Assembly (NCBI GenBank): GCA_947459195.1
Contig: CANHCS010000013.1
Span: 1-38,562, forward strand
DNA from: Sphingobacteriaceae bacterium
GTDB taxonomy: Bacteria > Bacteroidota > Bacteroidia > Sphingobacteriales > Sphingobacteriaceae
Direction of reading: 5' to 3'
Length of the DNA: 38,562 bases
The notes beneath the pieces were generated by a model. It made no database searches, was not told where the DNA came from, and saw only the letters and a program-made list of their open reading frames with translations. Positions 1 through 9,676 of this stretch are shown here, piece by piece; position 1 is the first letter of the stretch, and each line of letters begins with the position of its first letter. The position numbers and the translations under genes were made by a program.

Positions 1-320
1 TGTTGGAAGTCAGCATCAAAAGCTCTCAGTGCCACTAACACAATATCTGGATTTAGTCTATAAACCGGCTTGATTGTTTTAAGCGCTTCCAGCTGATCTT
101 TTTCAAGCTGTTCGGGCGTTTTTTGTATGGCAAATTCAAATGGTGAAATTAGATCAGACTGGGTCCAGACTTTGCCTTTTTCGTATTCGAATTTAAAACG
201 AGCCTGTTTAGGCAGAATGAAACAGATAAAGAGAATTGCAGTCAGGATCATCAAATATTTGATGAAAAGCTGGCTATCTTCAGAATTTTGATCGTGAAAG
301 CGTTTCTTTTTTTTTGCCAA
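1..320 (-). CDS. 7TM-HD family phosphohydrolase, N-terminal fragment (runs off the window)
   Basis: Reading the minus strand from a TTG at 320 gives about 106 residues that begin AKKKKRFHDQ. They contain one membrane segment (about residues 22-38, ending ICFILPKQ) and then an extracytoplasmic stretch with FKFEYEKGKVW and SPFEFAIQKTPEQL. This arrangement is that of the N-terminus of the large 7TM-HD (PgpH-like, HDIG) phosphohydrolases of Bacteroidota, which degrade cyclic di-AMP in the species studied. The HD domain itself lies outside the window. An in-frame TAG two codons upstream of the TTG means translation cannot start earlier, and no ATG occurs until about residue 24, inside the membrane segment, so TTG is the likely start. 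It diverges from the thiolase gene. The family call rests on the N-terminal region only. Confidence 0.7.
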   Translation of the reverse strand, partial: MAKKKKRFHDQNSEDSQLFIKYLMILTAILFICFILPKQARFKFEYEKGKVWTQSDLISPFEFAIQKTPEQLEKDQLEALKTIKPVYRLNPDIVLVALRAFDADFQ

Positions 321-464
321 GGCCTAAGGAATAAAACCAAATTTAATGAAATATTGTAAAGGCTTGATGTTAGAACTGAAAATCAATATGGGGCGACAAA
401 AAAGACATTCAGCTTATTTTTCAGTTTCGGCATTTTGGGCGAAAAACCTAAATTGCGTACATCT

Positions 465-472
465 TAAATTTG
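465..472 (+). promoter_or_regulatory. Putative -7 element before the thiolase
   Basis: TAAATTTG matches the Bacteroidota -7 consensus TAnnTTTG exactly and ends 11 bases before the ATG at 484. I did not find a well-spaced TTG -33 element, so the call is tentative. It supports starting the thiolase at 484 rather than further upstream. Confidence 0.4.
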
Positions 473-483
473 ATCAATTAACT

Positions 484-1662
484 ATGAAAGAAGTTGTAAT
501 TGTTGCTGCAGTAAGAACCCCCATCGGAAGCTTTGGAGGAAGTTTATCTTCGTTTTCAGCCTCACAGTTGGGTGCTATTGCCATCAAGGCAGCAGTGGAG
601 AAAGCAGGCATCGAACCTCAGCAGGTTCAGGAAGTTTACATGGGTAATGTATTATCAGCCAATTTGGGTCAGGCTCCCGCCACGCAGGCTGCAAAATTTG
701 CCGGATTGCCAGATCTACCCGCTACTACCATAAATAAAGTTTGTGCATCGGGTACCAAGGCCATTATGTTAGCTGCTCAGAGTATCGCCTTGGGAGAAAA
801 TGAAATTGTGGTTGCTGGTGGCATGGAAAGCATGAGTAATGTGCCATATTACCTCGATAAAGCAAGAAATGGTTACCGTTTGGGTAATGGAGAGCTAATT
901 GATGGTTTAGTAAAAGACGGCTTATGGGATGTTTACAATAATTATCACATGGGTAGTGCAGCAGAGCTTTGCGCCGCTACCTGCAATATTAGCCGCGAAG
1001 ATCAGGATGCTTATGCCATAGAGTCGTATACAAGAGCGCACAAAGCACAGGCTGAAGGTAAATTTGAGAACGAAATCATCCCGGTTGAGATCAAAGATCG
1101 TAAAGGTGAAGTTTCCTATATTACGGAAGATGAAGATGCGAAAAATGTGAAATTCGATAAAATACCAAGCCTTAAACCGGTTTTCAAAAAAGAAGGCACT
1201 ATAACGGCTGCCAATGCTTCTACCCTAAACGATGGAGCAGCTGCATTGGTTTTAATGAGCAAAGAGAAGGCCGATCAATTAGGCATTAAACCATTAGCGA
1301 AAATTTTGGCTTATGCCGATGCTCAACAAGCACCAGAATGGTTTACTACCTCCCCCTCTAAAGCCATTCCTCTTGCTTTGACAAAAGCTAAAATGAAAAC
1401 TGAGGATGTAGATTTCTTTGAAATTAATGAAGCATTTTCGGTGGTTTCCTTAGCCAATAATAGGGAATTGAAATTAGATGAGAACAAAGTGAATGTAAAC
1501 GGAGGAGCGGTGGCCATCGGACATCCGCTGGGTGCATCAGGAGCACGCATCGTGGTAACCTTAATTAATGTACTTCAACAAAATATGGGGAAAATCGGCG
1601 TAGCCGGAATTTGCAATGGTGGCGGTGGTGCCAGCGCCCTTGTCATTGAGCGACTCAACTAA
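484..1662 (+). CDS. Acetyl-CoA C-acetyltransferase (thiolase)
   Basis: A 392-residue thiolase that condenses two acetyl-CoA to acetoacetyl-CoA or cleaves 3-ketoacyl-CoA. The family landmarks are present: nucleophilic Cys87 in NKVCASGTKA, NEAFSVV, His347 in GGAVAIGHPLGASGAR, and Cys377 in GICNGGGGASALV near the C-terminus. The frame is open upstream to 346, but those 46 residues do not resemble a thiolase N-terminus. The ATG at 484 gives MKEVVIVAAVRTPIG, the classic start, the usual family length, and a position just after a -7 box. The gene stands alone, followed by a terminator. Sequence alone does not separate a biosynthetic (AtoB/PhaA-like) from a degradative role; the length and sequence favour the acetoacetyl-CoA thiolase type. 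Confidence 0.93.
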   Translation: MKEVVIVAAVRTPIGSFGGSLSSFSASQLGAIAIKAAVEKAGIEPQQVQEVYMGNVLSANLGQAPATQAAKFAGLPDLPATTINKVCASGTKAIMLAAQSIALGENEIVVAGGMESMSNVPYYLDKARNGYRLGNGELIDGLVKDGLWDVYNNYHMGSAAELCAATCNISREDQDAYAIESYTRAHKAQAEGKFENEIIPVEIKDRKGEVSYITEDEDAKNVKFDKIPSLKPVFKKEGTITAANASTLNDGAAALVLMSKEKADQLGIKPLAKILAYADAQQAPEWFTTSPSKAIPLALTKAKMKTEDVDFFEINEAFSVVSLANNRELKLDENKVNVNGGAVAIGHPLGASGARIVVTLINVLQQNMGKIGVAGICNGGGGASALVIERLN

Positions 1663-1682
1663 CTCCCATTGCTATAAAATAG

Positions 1683-1712
1683 ACCCCGGCCCCATCAGGC
1701 TGGGGTTTTTTA
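1683..1712 (+). terminator. Rho-independent terminator of the thiolase gene
   Basis: ACCCCGGCC and GGCTGGGGT pair over 9 bp with one G-U around the loop CCATCA, followed by a T-run. It lies 20 bases after the thiolase stop codon. Confidence 0.85.
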
Positions 1713-1832
1713 TTTAAAAATTTATTAGATCACTATGTTTTAGTTGAGATATTGTTTACTTTGGAATGCTTCTTTTGAGAGGAATAATTCTGAACTAAGA
1801 AGTGAACTAATCGTATAAAATAGAAAACTCAA

Positions 1833-4013
1833 ATGAAAAAAATCACCCTATTATTCATTTTGATCAGCACTGCTGTATTTGCTCAAACCAAAAAAGAATA
1901 TACCCTGGAGGATATCTTCAAAAAGGGTACATTCAGTACCAGGAGTGTTCGCGGACTTCGCTCCATGCAAGATGGCAAAACATATGTCTCTATCGAAACA
2001 GATGAGCAAAGCAAATTGAGATATGTTGCAAAGAATAATTTTAGTGATGGTAAATTGAACACTGTACTTTACCGTGAAAGTGATCTGATTTTTAAGGGAG
2101 ATACCTTGCCCGTTAGTACCGATTTCAGTGATGATGAAACCAAAGTATTGATTGCCGTTGACCAGGAGGCACTTTATCGCAGATCTTTCAAGGCCAATTA
2201 TTTTGTTTTCGATCTTAAAACCAAAAAGATTAGCCAGGTGTCTGAAAATGGCAAACAATTATTCGCCAGCTTTTCTCCCGATGGTACTAAAGTGGCATTC
2301 GTGAGAGACAATAATTTATTCATAAAAGACCTGCTGACTGGTAGCGAAACTCAAATTACCCGTGACGGCAAGAACAACCAAATCATCAATGGCCAATCAG
2401 ATTGGGTTTATGAAGAAGAATTTTCATTTGCACAGGCATTTTTCTGGAGCCCGGATGGTAAAAAAATTGCTTATTACAAGTTTGATGAGTCGGCTGTACC
2501 AGAATTTTCCATGACGCTTTTTCAGGGCCTCTACCCTGCCGAATATCGCTATAAATACCCCAAAGCAGGTGAAAAAAACTCGGTGGTAAGTATGCATATT
2601 TATCAGCTAGAAAATAAAGAAAGTAAAGAAGTTGAAATTGGAAATCAAACAGATCAATACATTCCTCGTGTACGTTGGACCCAAGATGCGAACACCCTTT
2701 GTGTATTGCGCATGAACCGTCACCAAAACAAACTGGACTACCTGCTAGCCGATGCAGCCAGCGGCAAAACCCGTTTATTGATGAGCGAAGAGGATAAGTA
2801 TTACATTGATATTGAAAAAGAGCAGCTGACCTTTCTGGCCAATGGCAAGCAGTTCATTAACGTGAGTGAGCGTGATGGCTTTAACCATATCTACCTGTAT
2901 GATATGAACGGTAAAATAGTAAAGCAGATCACCAAAGGTAACTGGGAAGTGAGCGACACTTACGGTATAGATCAGAAAAAAGGCTTGATTTACTACCAGT
3001 CTACTGAACCCTCACCTTCACAGCGTGATGTATATGTGATTGGTTTAAATGGAAATGGTAAACGTAAGATCAGTACTGTTAGCGGCACCAACTCGGCCAG
3101 CTTTAGTAGCGATTTTAGTTATTATATCCTGAGCAACAGCAACTCCAAATCGCCTTTATTCGTTAGTCTGCATGGCAATGATGGCAAACTGATCCGGGTA
3201 CTGGAAGACAATGCCAAGGCCAAGGCACGCATTGCAGAATATCAGCTCAGCCCAACTGAATTTTTCAGCTTCACCACTTCTGAGGGTGTAAGTTTGAATG
3301 GATATATGATCAAACCTGCCAATTTCGACCCGAACAAAAAATATCCTGTTTTCATGTATGTCTATGGCGGTCCGGGCAGCCAGAACGTAGCCGACAGCTG
3401 GGGCAGCGGCCGCAACATGTGGTTCAACTACCTGGCTCAAAAAGGCTACATCGTTGCCTGCGTGGATAACCGCGGAACAGGTGCCAGAGGTGCAGAATTT
3501 AAGAAAATGACCTACCTGAATTTGGGTAAATATGAAACCATCGATCAAATAGAAGCCGCAAATTGGTTTGCCAAACAGCCTTATGTGGATGGAAATCGCA
3601 TTGGTATTTGGGGATGGAGCTATGGTGGTTACATGTCTTCTCTGTGTATAACCAAAGGTGCAGATGTATTCAAAATGGCCATCGCGGTGGCTCCCGTTAC
3701 CACTTGGAGATATTATGACAGCATTTATACCGAGCGCTATTTAAGGACCCCACAAGAAAATGCTCAAGGATACGATGAAAATTCTCCCATCAACTTTGCC
3801 GATAAACTGAAAGGTAAATTCTTGTTGATACACGGTACAGCCGATGATAATGTTCATTTTCAAAACAGTGTAATGTTCTCCGAGGCACTCATTCAAGCCA
3901 ATAAAGATTTTGAACAAGCCTATTATCCCAATAAAAATCACGGGATTGCTGGTGGCAATACCACCCTTCAGTTATATCGCAAAATGACTGATTTCATATT
4001 AAACAACTTATAA
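1833..4013 (+). CDS. Dipeptidyl-peptidase IV family serine peptidase (S9B)
   Basis: A 726-residue exported prolyl peptidase that removes X-Pro or X-Ala dipeptides from peptide N-termini. Residues 1-17 form a signal peptide ending VFAQ. An N-terminal beta-propeller (about 30-470) carries the substrate-amine binding motif DWVYEEEF, and the alpha/beta hydrolase domain follows from about 490. The catalytic triad is visible as Ser596 (GWSYGGY), Asp671 (GTADDNVHF) and His703 (NKNHGIAGG). Length and order match the DPP IV family. It lies 24 bp upstream of a POT peptide transporter on the same strand, so co-transcription is likely: the peptidase would release di- and tripeptides in the periplasm and the transporter would import them. 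That coupling is inferred from context. Confidence 0.93.
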   Translation: MKKITLLFILISTAVFAQTKKEYTLEDIFKKGTFSTRSVRGLRSMQDGKTYVSIETDEQSKLRYVAKNNFSDGKLNTVLYRESDLIFKGDTLPVSTDFSDDETKVLIAVDQEALYRRSFKANYFVFDLKTKKISQVSENGKQLFASFSPDGTKVAFVRDNNLFIKDLLTGSETQITRDGKNNQIINGQSDWVYEEEFSFAQAFFWSPDGKKIAYYKFDESAVPEFSMTLFQGLYPAEYRYKYPKAGEKNSVVSMHIYQLENKESKEVEIGNQTDQYIPRVRWTQDANTLCVLRMNRHQNKLDYLLADAASGKTRLLMSEEDKYYIDIEKEQLTFLANGKQFINVSERDGFNHIYLYDMNGKIVKQITKGNWEVSDTYGIDQKKGLIYYQSTEPSPSQRDVYVIGLNGNGKRKISTVSGTNSASFSSDFSYYILSNSNSKSPLFVSLHGNDGKLIRVLEDNAKAKARIAEYQLSPTEFFSFTTSEGVSLNGYMIKPANFDPNKKYPVFMYVYGGPGSQNVADSWGSGRNMWFNYLAQKGYIVACVDNRGTGARGAEFKKMTYLNLGKYETIDQIEAANWFAKQPYVDGNRIGIWGWSYGGYMSSLCITKGADVFKMAIAVAPVTTWRYYDSIYTERYLRTPQENAQGYDENSPINFADKLKGKFLLIHGTADDNVHFQNSVMFSEALIQANKDFEQAYYPNKNHGIAGGNTTLQLYRKMTDFILNNL

Positions 4014-4037
4014 TTCAGCTTAACCAATTTAAAAAAC

Positions 4038-5558
4038 ATGAGCACACAAAACTCATCTGCACAGCAGGGACATCCGAAAGGCCTGTATGTTTTATTCGCC
4101 ACCGAAATGTGGGAACGTTTCAGTTATTATGGCATGCGTGCCATCCTGATCTTGTTCATGACCAAAGCCCTTCTTTATGATAAAGTTTTGGCTTCTAACC
4201 TTTATGGTAGTTATACCGGACTGGTATACCTCACCCCATTGGTTGGTGGTTATATTGCCGACCGCTATTGGGGGAACCAGCGTTCCATTATCACTGGTGG
4301 CTTATTGATGGCTTTAGGACAATTTATCCTTTTCTTTTGCGGCAGTACTTATCAAAGTTCCCCGGAATTATCCACCGCATTATTCTTTGCAGGATTGGGC
4401 TTCCTAATTGCCGGAAATGGTTTCTTCAAACCCAATATCTCCTCCATGGTAGGTCAATTATATGGTGCCGGAGATAAACGAGTAGATGCTGCTTATACCA
4501 TATTTTATATGGGTATTAACATGGGTGGAGCCTTAGGACCGATTGTTTGCGGGCTAGTGGGCGATACCGGTAATCCTGCAGATTTCCGCTGGGGCTTCCT
4601 TGCAGCCGGGATCGGAATGTTATTGAGTGTATGGATCTTCAAACAGTTGAAAGACAAGTATCTTGTGGATCCGGAAGGTAAAATCTTAGGCTTGGTACCA
4701 GAAGGAAAAAAGGAAGTTAAAACATCACAAATACTGGTCTATGGTGCTCTGTTTGCATTTGCGTTATCGGTAATAGGTTTATTATATGCCGATGCTCAAT
4801 TTGGTATCCTCTCCTATTTACTCATTTTTTCAGTATTAGGCATTGGATTCATGATCATCTCTGACAAAGGCTTATCCAGCATCGAGAAACAAAGAATTTC
4901 TGTGATCTTCATCGTTTCCTTCTTTGTGATCTTTTTCTGGAGTGCATTTGAACAGGCCGGTGCTTCACTAACTTTCTTTGCTTCTGAGCAAACGCAACGC
5001 GATTTAGGTTTCTTAACAGTTCCTGCCAGTATTTTTCAATCGCTTAACTCCATATTCGTGATCACGTTCGCTCCGATACTTGCCTGGGTTTGGATCAAGC
5101 TGGGCAACCGAAATGCTGAACCTGGTTCACCTACCAAAATGGCATTGGGTTTATTCTTACTGGCAGTGGGCTACCTTATAATTGCCTATGGCGTTAAAGG
5201 TGTGCAGCCGGGCGTTAAAGTAAGCATGATGTGGCTCATCAGTATGTATGCCTTCCATACCTTGGGAGAATTATGCCTATCACCTATTGGCTTATCATTG
5301 GTTAACAAATTGGCACCCTTCCGCTTTGCCTCCTTATTAATGGCTGTTTGGTTCCTGGCCAATGCCGCCGCTAATAAATTTGCCGGTGTACTAAGTGCCC
5401 TTTATCCTGAGGCTGGACGAACACCTAACTTTTTAGGCTACCAAATAACTGGACTGTATGAATTTTTCATGTTGTTTGTTGGCATGGCTGGTATAGCTTC
5501 GCTCATTCTGTTTGTATTGACCCGCTACCTGCAAAAAATGATGCATGGTGTGCAATAG
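4038..5558 (+). CDS. POT/PTR2 family proton-coupled oligopeptide transporter
   Basis: A 506-residue inner-membrane proton symporter for di- and tripeptides. Helix 1 contains the family signature ExxERFxYYG (Glu23, Glu26, Arg27, Tyr30, Tyr31). The second PTR signature region follows (FFKPNISSMVGQLY ... DAAYTIFYMGINMG), and the later FWSAFEQAGASL and ELCLSPIGLSLVNKLAP segments are also typical. About 14 hydrophobic helices can be counted, as in bacterial POT proteins. It is the second gene of a likely operon with the DPP IV peptidase and is closed by a strong terminator. Exact substrate range cannot be read from the sequence. Confidence 0.93.
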   Translation: MSTQNSSAQQGHPKGLYVLFATEMWERFSYYGMRAILILFMTKALLYDKVLASNLYGSYTGLVYLTPLVGGYIADRYWGNQRSIITGGLLMALGQFILFFCGSTYQSSPELSTALFFAGLGFLIAGNGFFKPNISSMVGQLYGAGDKRVDAAYTIFYMGINMGGALGPIVCGLVGDTGNPADFRWGFLAAGIGMLLSVWIFKQLKDKYLVDPEGKILGLVPEGKKEVKTSQILVYGALFAFALSVIGLLYADAQFGILSYLLIFSVLGIGFMIISDKGLSSIEKQRISVIFIVSFFVIFFWSAFEQAGASLTFFASEQTQRDLGFLTVPASIFQSLNSIFVITFAPILAWVWIKLGNRNAEPGSPTKMALGLFLLAVGYLIIAYGVKGVQPGVKVSMMWLISMYAFHTLGELCLSPIGLSLVNKLAPFRFASLLMAVWFLANAAANKFAGVLSALYPEAGRTPNFLGYQITGLYEFFMLFVGMAGIASLILFVLTRYLQKMMHGVQ

Positions 5559-5579
5559 GTCGATCTAATTTTTATCGAA

Positions 5580-5610
5580 AACCCCTGAAGCAATGCTCAG
5601 GGGTTTTTTT
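5580..5610 (+). terminator. Rho-independent terminator after the POT transporter
   Basis: AACCCCTGA pairs perfectly with TCAGGGGTT across an 8-base loop and is followed by a T-run. It closes the peptidase-transporter unit. Confidence 0.88.
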
Positions 5611-5653
5611 GTTATCTGATTTTAAAAACTATTTTTGAAGATATTTTACACCC

Positions 5654-6397
5654 GTGAGTTCAGACAGTCTCGTCATCATCCCTACCTACAACGAAAAGGA
5701 AAACATCGAAAAGATCATCCGGAAGGTTTTTTCGTTAGATATTCCTTTCCATGTGTTGATCGTGGACGATGGTTCTCCTGATGGCACCGCCGAAATTGTG
5801 CAGCATTTGCAGCAGGAATTTCCGGAGCAATTACACCTGGAACAGCGTAAGGGTAAACAAGGATTAGGTACAGCTTATATCCATGGCTTCAAATGGGCCT
5901 TAAAACACCATTATGATTTTATTTTCGAGATGGACGCTGATTTTTCGCACAATCCCGAAGACCTACCCCGCTTACGTGAAGCCTGCTTACAGGGTGCCGA
6001 TATGGCCATTGGTTCCCGCTATATCAAAGGTGTAAATGTGGTGAACTGGCCGATGGGCCGGGTGCTGATGTCGTATTTTGCCTCGGTGTATGTGCGCCTC
6101 ATTACCGGCATCCACATCCAAGATGCCACGGCAGGTTTCAAATGCTACCGCAGCATTGTTTTAAAAACCATCCAACTGAATAAAATTCGTTTTGTAGGCT
6201 ATGCCTTCCAGATCGAGATGAAATTCACGGCCATTCAACATGGCTTTAATGTAGTAGAAATTCCCATCATCTTTACCGACCGCACAGAAGGCACCTCCAA
6301 AATGAGTCCCCGAATTTTCCGGGAAGCTTTCTTGGGTGTCATCCAGATGAAAGTTTGCTCTTGGTTTAGGAAATATCCGAATGCAAAGAATCACTGA
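5654..6397 (+). CDS. Polyprenol monophosphomannose synthase-like GT2 glycosyltransferase
   Basis: A 247-residue soluble family 2 glycosyltransferase of the dolichol-phosphate mannose synthase type, which moves a sugar from a nucleotide sugar to polyprenyl phosphate at the inner face of the membrane. It shows the opening IIPTYNEKENI, nucleotide-binding VDDGSPDGT (Asp38-Asp39), metal-binding DAD (Asp94-Asp96 in EMDADFSHNPEDL), GSRYIKG, and the C-terminal EIPIIFTDRTEGTSKMS. It lacks the C-terminal membrane helices of the GtrB type. The start is GTG at 5654, which places the GT2 fold at the very N-terminus. Its stop codon directly abuts the stop of the convergent LamG lipoprotein gene. Sugar specificity (mannose or another hexose) is not established by the sequence. 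Confidence 0.88.
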   Translation: MSSDSLVIIPTYNEKENIEKIIRKVFSLDIPFHVLIVDDGSPDGTAEIVQHLQQEFPEQLHLEQRKGKQGLGTAYIHGFKWALKHHYDFIFEMDADFSHNPEDLPRLREACLQGADMAIGSRYIKGVNVVNWPMGRVLMSYFASVYVRLITGIHIQDATAGFKCYRSIVLKTIQLNKIRFVGYAFQIEMKFTAIQHGFNVVEIPIIFTDRTEGTSKMSPRIFREAFLGVIQMKVCSWFRKYPNAKNH

Positions 6398-7063
6398 TCA
6401 CATTTTATAGAGTGTATTGATTTCAGCTTCGCTCAACACCCTATTATAAATGAATAGCTCATCGATGCTGCCTTTCCAATAGGTACTGTTGTGAAATCCG
6501 AGGTTCATTCCTTGTGTCAAACCAGAGAAGGTACCTGCATGATTTAAAGTTTGCTTGAGGATACCATTTACATAAATTTTCAGAAAGCTATTCCCGTAAG
6601 TTACAACAAAATGAGTCCAGCCAGTAGAGCTGATGTTTGTGTTAATATTTGCGACCAATGGATTAGCAATCACAAAACCCATATTCGTATTTCCTGCTGT
6701 CATGAGCAAATTTTCTCCATTGTTTCCCGCCATATATAAAGGAGGTTTGGAATTAATATTGGGCTCTTCGGGTTTAATCCAACAAGCTATACTAATGGCT
6801 GTACCTGCTACCGCCGATTTTGGAATAAATGTAAGCCCCTGATCCACTCCATTGAAATAAATTGCTTTACCTGATTTTCCAGAGACATAGGTTGGTAGCC
6901 CTGTTTTGGTACCATCATTGGTATACGCCTGTTTATCTGAGAGGTTATTATCAAACGTGAAATAGGACATTAAGCCATCTTTAGGATAGTTAAAGACATG
7001 ATCTTTCTTACAAGAAGAAAACAAAATCAATAAGGCGGCAATAAAATAAATTGATGTTTTCAT
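6398..7063 (-). CDS. LamG-like domain lipoprotein
   Basis: A 221-residue lipoprotein. The N-terminus is a type II signal peptide with lipobox LFSSC (lipidated Cys18) followed by KKD. The rest (about 30-221) is a concanavalin A-like/LamG_3 domain, shown by [62 protein letters not shown] and [18 protein letters not shown]. Such domains bind glycans or act as surface adhesion modules; no catalytic residues are apparent. The frame is open upstream to 7225, but the ATG at 7063 gives the signal peptide and leaves a divergent spacer before ruvB. It ends exactly at the stop of the preceding glycosyltransferase. There is no SusC/SusD partner, so the ligand is unknown. Confidence 0.85.
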   Translation of the reverse strand: MKTSIYFIAALLILFSSCKKDHVFNYPKDGLMSYFTFDNNLSDKQAYTNDGTKTGLPTYVSGKSGKAIYFNGVDQGLTFIPKSAVAGTAISIACWIKPEEPNINSKPPLYMAGNNGENLLMTAGNTNMGFVIANPLVANINTNISSTGWTHFVVTYGNSFLKIYVNGILKQTLNHAGTFSGLTQGMNLGFHNSTYWKGSIDELFIYNRVLSEAEINTLYKM

Positions 7064-7117
7064 AAGGAATGTTTTATAGACAAAACGTCGAAAGCCAAGT
7101 TTTCGTATTTTAGCAAG

Positions 7118-8143
7118 ATGTTGAATGAAAACCTGGATCCGAATCCGGAGCATCTGAGTCCCGCTGAACGTGATATTGAAAAAGTATTGCGCCCGCAGGC
7201 TTTTGAAGACTTTACCGGGCAGCACAAGCTGCTGGAGAACCTGCGTATTTTCGTTCAGGCCGCTAAACAGCGTAACGAAGCTTTAGACCACGTATTGCTC
7301 CATGGCCCTCCAGGCTTAGGTAAAACTACCCTCTCGCACATCATTGCCAACGAAATGGGGGTAGGCATCAAGATCACCTCAGGCCCCGTACTGGATAAAC
7401 CCGGAGACCTGGCGGGTTTGCTTACCAATTTGGAAGAAGGCGACATCCTGTTTATTGATGAAATTCATCGTTTGAGTCCTTTGGTAGAAGAATACTTGTA
7501 TTCGGCCATGGAGGATTTCAAAATTGATATCATGCTCGAAACCGGCCCCAATGCCCGTTCGGTACAAATTTCTTTAAACCCCTTTACCCTGGTGGGTGCC
7601 ACTACCCGCTCAGGCTTGCTGACGGCTCCTTTAAGAGCACGTTTCGGTATCAATTCCCGTTTGGAATATTACGACGCCAAATTGCTCACCACTATTGTAT
7701 TGCGCTCGGCATCGATCTTAAAAACTCCCATCAGCGATGAAGGCGCTTTTGAAATTGCCCGCCGTAGCCGCGGCACTCCGCGTATTGCCAATGCACTGCT
7801 TCGCCGTACCCGCGATTTCGCCCAGATCAAAGGCGATGGCAATATTGATGTGGGCATCGCACAGATTGCGCTGCATGCCTTAAACGTTGATGAACACGGG
7901 CTGGATGAAATGGACAACAAGATATTGAGCACCATCATTGATAAGTTTAAAGGCGGACCGGTAGGCTTAAAAACTATTGCCACTGCTGTTGGCGAAGATG
8001 AAGGTACCATTGAAGAGGTGTACGAACCTTTCCTGATTCAGGAAGGCTACCTGATGCGTACTTCCCGCGGTCGCGAATGTACCGAACTGGCCTATCAGCA
8101 TCTCCGTAAAACCAAACCCGGCAGCCACCCTTCTTTGTTTTAA
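7118..8143 (+). CDS. ruvB: Holliday junction branch migration ATPase RuvB
   Basis: A 341-residue hexameric AAA+ motor that with RuvA drives branch migration of Holliday junctions. The N-terminal [12 protein letters not shown] motif precedes Walker A (GPPGLGKTT, residues 63-71) and Walker B (FIDEIHR, Asp114-Glu115). Sensor 1 is [18 protein letters not shown], sensor 2 lies at [15 protein letters not shown], and the C-terminal winged-helix domain ends with [15 protein letters not shown]. Length matches the family. It begins 54 bp from the divergent LamG lipoprotein start and lies 9 bp upstream of queG, so the two are probably co-transcribed. ruvA is not adjacent, as is common in Bacteroidota. 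Confidence 0.97.
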   Translation: MLNENLDPNPEHLSPAERDIEKVLRPQAFEDFTGQHKLLENLRIFVQAAKQRNEALDHVLLHGPPGLGKTTLSHIIANEMGVGIKITSGPVLDKPGDLAGLLTNLEEGDILFIDEIHRLSPLVEEYLYSAMEDFKIDIMLETGPNARSVQISLNPFTLVGATTRSGLLTAPLRARFGINSRLEYYDAKLLTTIVLRSASILKTPISDEGAFEIARRSRGTPRIANALLRRTRDFAQIKGDGNIDVGIAQIALHALNVDEHGLDEMDNKILSTIIDKFKGGPVGLKTIATAVGEDEGTIEEVYEPFLIQEGYLMRTSRGRECTELAYQHLRKTKPGSHPSLF

Positions 8144-8152
8144 GAGCAAATC

Positions 8153-9085
8153 ATGCTCAGGCCAAAGGAAACATACAGCCGATTGATTAAAGATCTTGCC
8201 AAAGAGCAGGGTTTTCTATTCTGTGGCATTGCCCCTGCCGGATTTCTGGAAGCGGAAGCCCCAAAACTCGAAAACTGGTTAAAAGCAGGCCATCATGGGG
8301 AGATGGCTTATATGGAAAATCATTTTGATAAGCGATTGGATCCCCGTTTACTAGTGGATGGCGCCAAATCAGTGATCAGTTTGGGATTGAATTATTATAC
8401 CGAAGCACAGCAGAGCGATCCGGAAGCGCCCAAAATTTCGATGTATGCCTTAGGCGAAGATTACCATTCGGTGATCAAGGCCAAACTGAAGATTTTACTG
8501 GAGCGACTGCGTGAAGTAATTGGCGAGGTCAATGGCCGGGCTTTTGTAGATTCGGCACCGGTACTCGATAAAGCATGGGCACAAAAAGCCGGATTGGGCT
8601 GGATAGGTAAGCATACCAACCTGATCAGCAAACAAAAAGGTTCCTATTTTTTCTTAGCAGAATTGATCGTGGATGTGGAACTGGCTTATGATCTGCCAAT
8701 GCAAACCGATCATTGCGGCTCCTGCACCCGCTGCATCGATGCCTGCCCTACCGAAGCCATTGTGGCACCTTATCTGGTAGATGGCAGCCGCTGCATTTCT
8801 TACCTGACCATAGAATTAAAAAATGAAATCCCTGCTGAATTTCAGGGCAAAATGGACAACTGGATGTACGGATGTGATGTATGCCAACAGGTTTGCCCCT
8901 GGAATCGCTTTTCTATCCCTCATCAAGAAAGCGCATTTAAGCCTAATCCTGACCTACTCGGTATGAACAAAAAAGATTGGGAAGAAATTACGGAAGAAGT
9001 TTTCCAAAAGGTTTTCCCTAAATCGGCAGTTAAACGTACCAAGTTTGCGGGTTTGAAACGGAATATTGGCTTTTTGAATGGATAG
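8153..9085 (+). CDS. queG: Epoxyqueuosine reductase QueG
   Basis: A 310-residue iron-sulfur and cobalamin enzyme that reduces epoxyqueuosine to queuosine in the wobble position of GUN-anticodon tRNAs. It shows the family core [26 protein letters not shown] (Asp133 and Asp139 region). Ferredoxin-type cysteines follow: Cys188, Cys191, Cys194 and Cys198 in [12 protein letters not shown], Cys214, and Cys241, Cys244 and Cys248 in [10 protein letters not shown]. These supply ligands for two 4Fe-4S clusters. The C-terminal HEAT-like extension seen in longer relatives is absent, which is normal for the short form. It follows ruvB by 9 bp. Confidence 0.95.
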   Translation: MLRPKETYSRLIKDLAKEQGFLFCGIAPAGFLEAEAPKLENWLKAGHHGEMAYMENHFDKRLDPRLLVDGAKSVISLGLNYYTEAQQSDPEAPKISMYALGEDYHSVIKAKLKILLERLREVIGEVNGRAFVDSAPVLDKAWAQKAGLGWIGKHTNLISKQKGSYFFLAELIVDVELAYDLPMQTDHCGSCTRCIDACPTEAIVAPYLVDGSRCISYLTIELKNEIPAEFQGKMDNWMYGCDVCQQVCPWNRFSIPHQESAFKPNPDLLGMNKKDWEEITEEVFQKVFPKSAVKRTKFAGLKRNIGFLNG

Positions 9086-9131
9086 TAATGTTCATAGTAC
9101 TTGCTACATAGTATTGAGATAATAGATCATT

Positions 9132-9647
9132 ATGGAGATTAGCATCAGAAAAATAGACCAGGATGACTTGTTAGCCTTACAGCAAATTGGCAAGGAAACT
9201 TTCTTTGAAACTTTTGCACCGAGCAGCAAGCCTGAGAACATGGAGAAATACCTAAAAGAGGCCTTTTCTGAAGAACAACTGAGGGCTGAATTAATGAACC
9301 CTCATTCTGCTTTTTACTTTGCCGAATTAGAGGGAAAAGTAATTGGGTATTTAAAAATTAATACCGGGGCTGCGCAACATGAACTGCAGGATCAAAACAC
9401 AATGGAACTCCAGCGAATTTATGTTTTGGCAGCCTATCATGGCAAAGCAGCAGGCAAAATGTTAATGGATACCGCCATTACTTGTGCCTTGGAACAAGGG
9501 GTAGACTTTATTTGGCTGGGTGTTTGGGAAGAAAACCCAAGGGCTATCCGATTTTACGAAAAGAACGGCTTTATAGTGTTTGGTGAACATCAGTTCCAGT
9601 TTGGTGAAGAACTGGAAATGGATATCATGATGAAGATGGAATTGTAG
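9132..9647 (+). CDS. GNAT family N-acetyltransferase
   Basis: A 171-residue single-domain GNAT protein. It opens with ISIRKIDQDDLLALQQIGKETF and carries the acetyl-CoA binding motif A in the segment ELQRIYVLAAYHGKAAGKMLMD (the pyrophosphate loop is HGKAAGK). Motif B follows as FIWLGVWEENPRAIRFYEKNGF. The N-terminal FETFAPSSKPENMEKYL pattern resembles a subgroup of spermidine/polyamine- or ribosomal-protein-type acetyltransferases, but the acceptor cannot be inferred. It starts 46 bp after queG and may share its transcript. Downstream lies the 21-bp repeat array rather than an immediate terminator. Confidence 0.88.
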   Translation: MEISIRKIDQDDLLALQQIGKETFFETFAPSSKPENMEKYLKEAFSEEQLRAELMNPHSAFYFAELEGKVIGYLKINTGAAQHELQDQNTMELQRIYVLAAYHGKAAGKMLMDTAITCALEQGVDFIWLGVWEENPRAIRFYEKNGFIVFGEHQFQFGEELEMDIMMKMEL

Positions 9648-9676
9648 CAGGTGGGGTCTAAGTCCTGAGTTAGACT

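Noticed and set aside
346-483. N-terminal extension of the thiolase
   Set aside because: The added 46 residues do not look like thiolase, a -7 box lies within them, and the ATG at 484 gives the standard family N-terminus.
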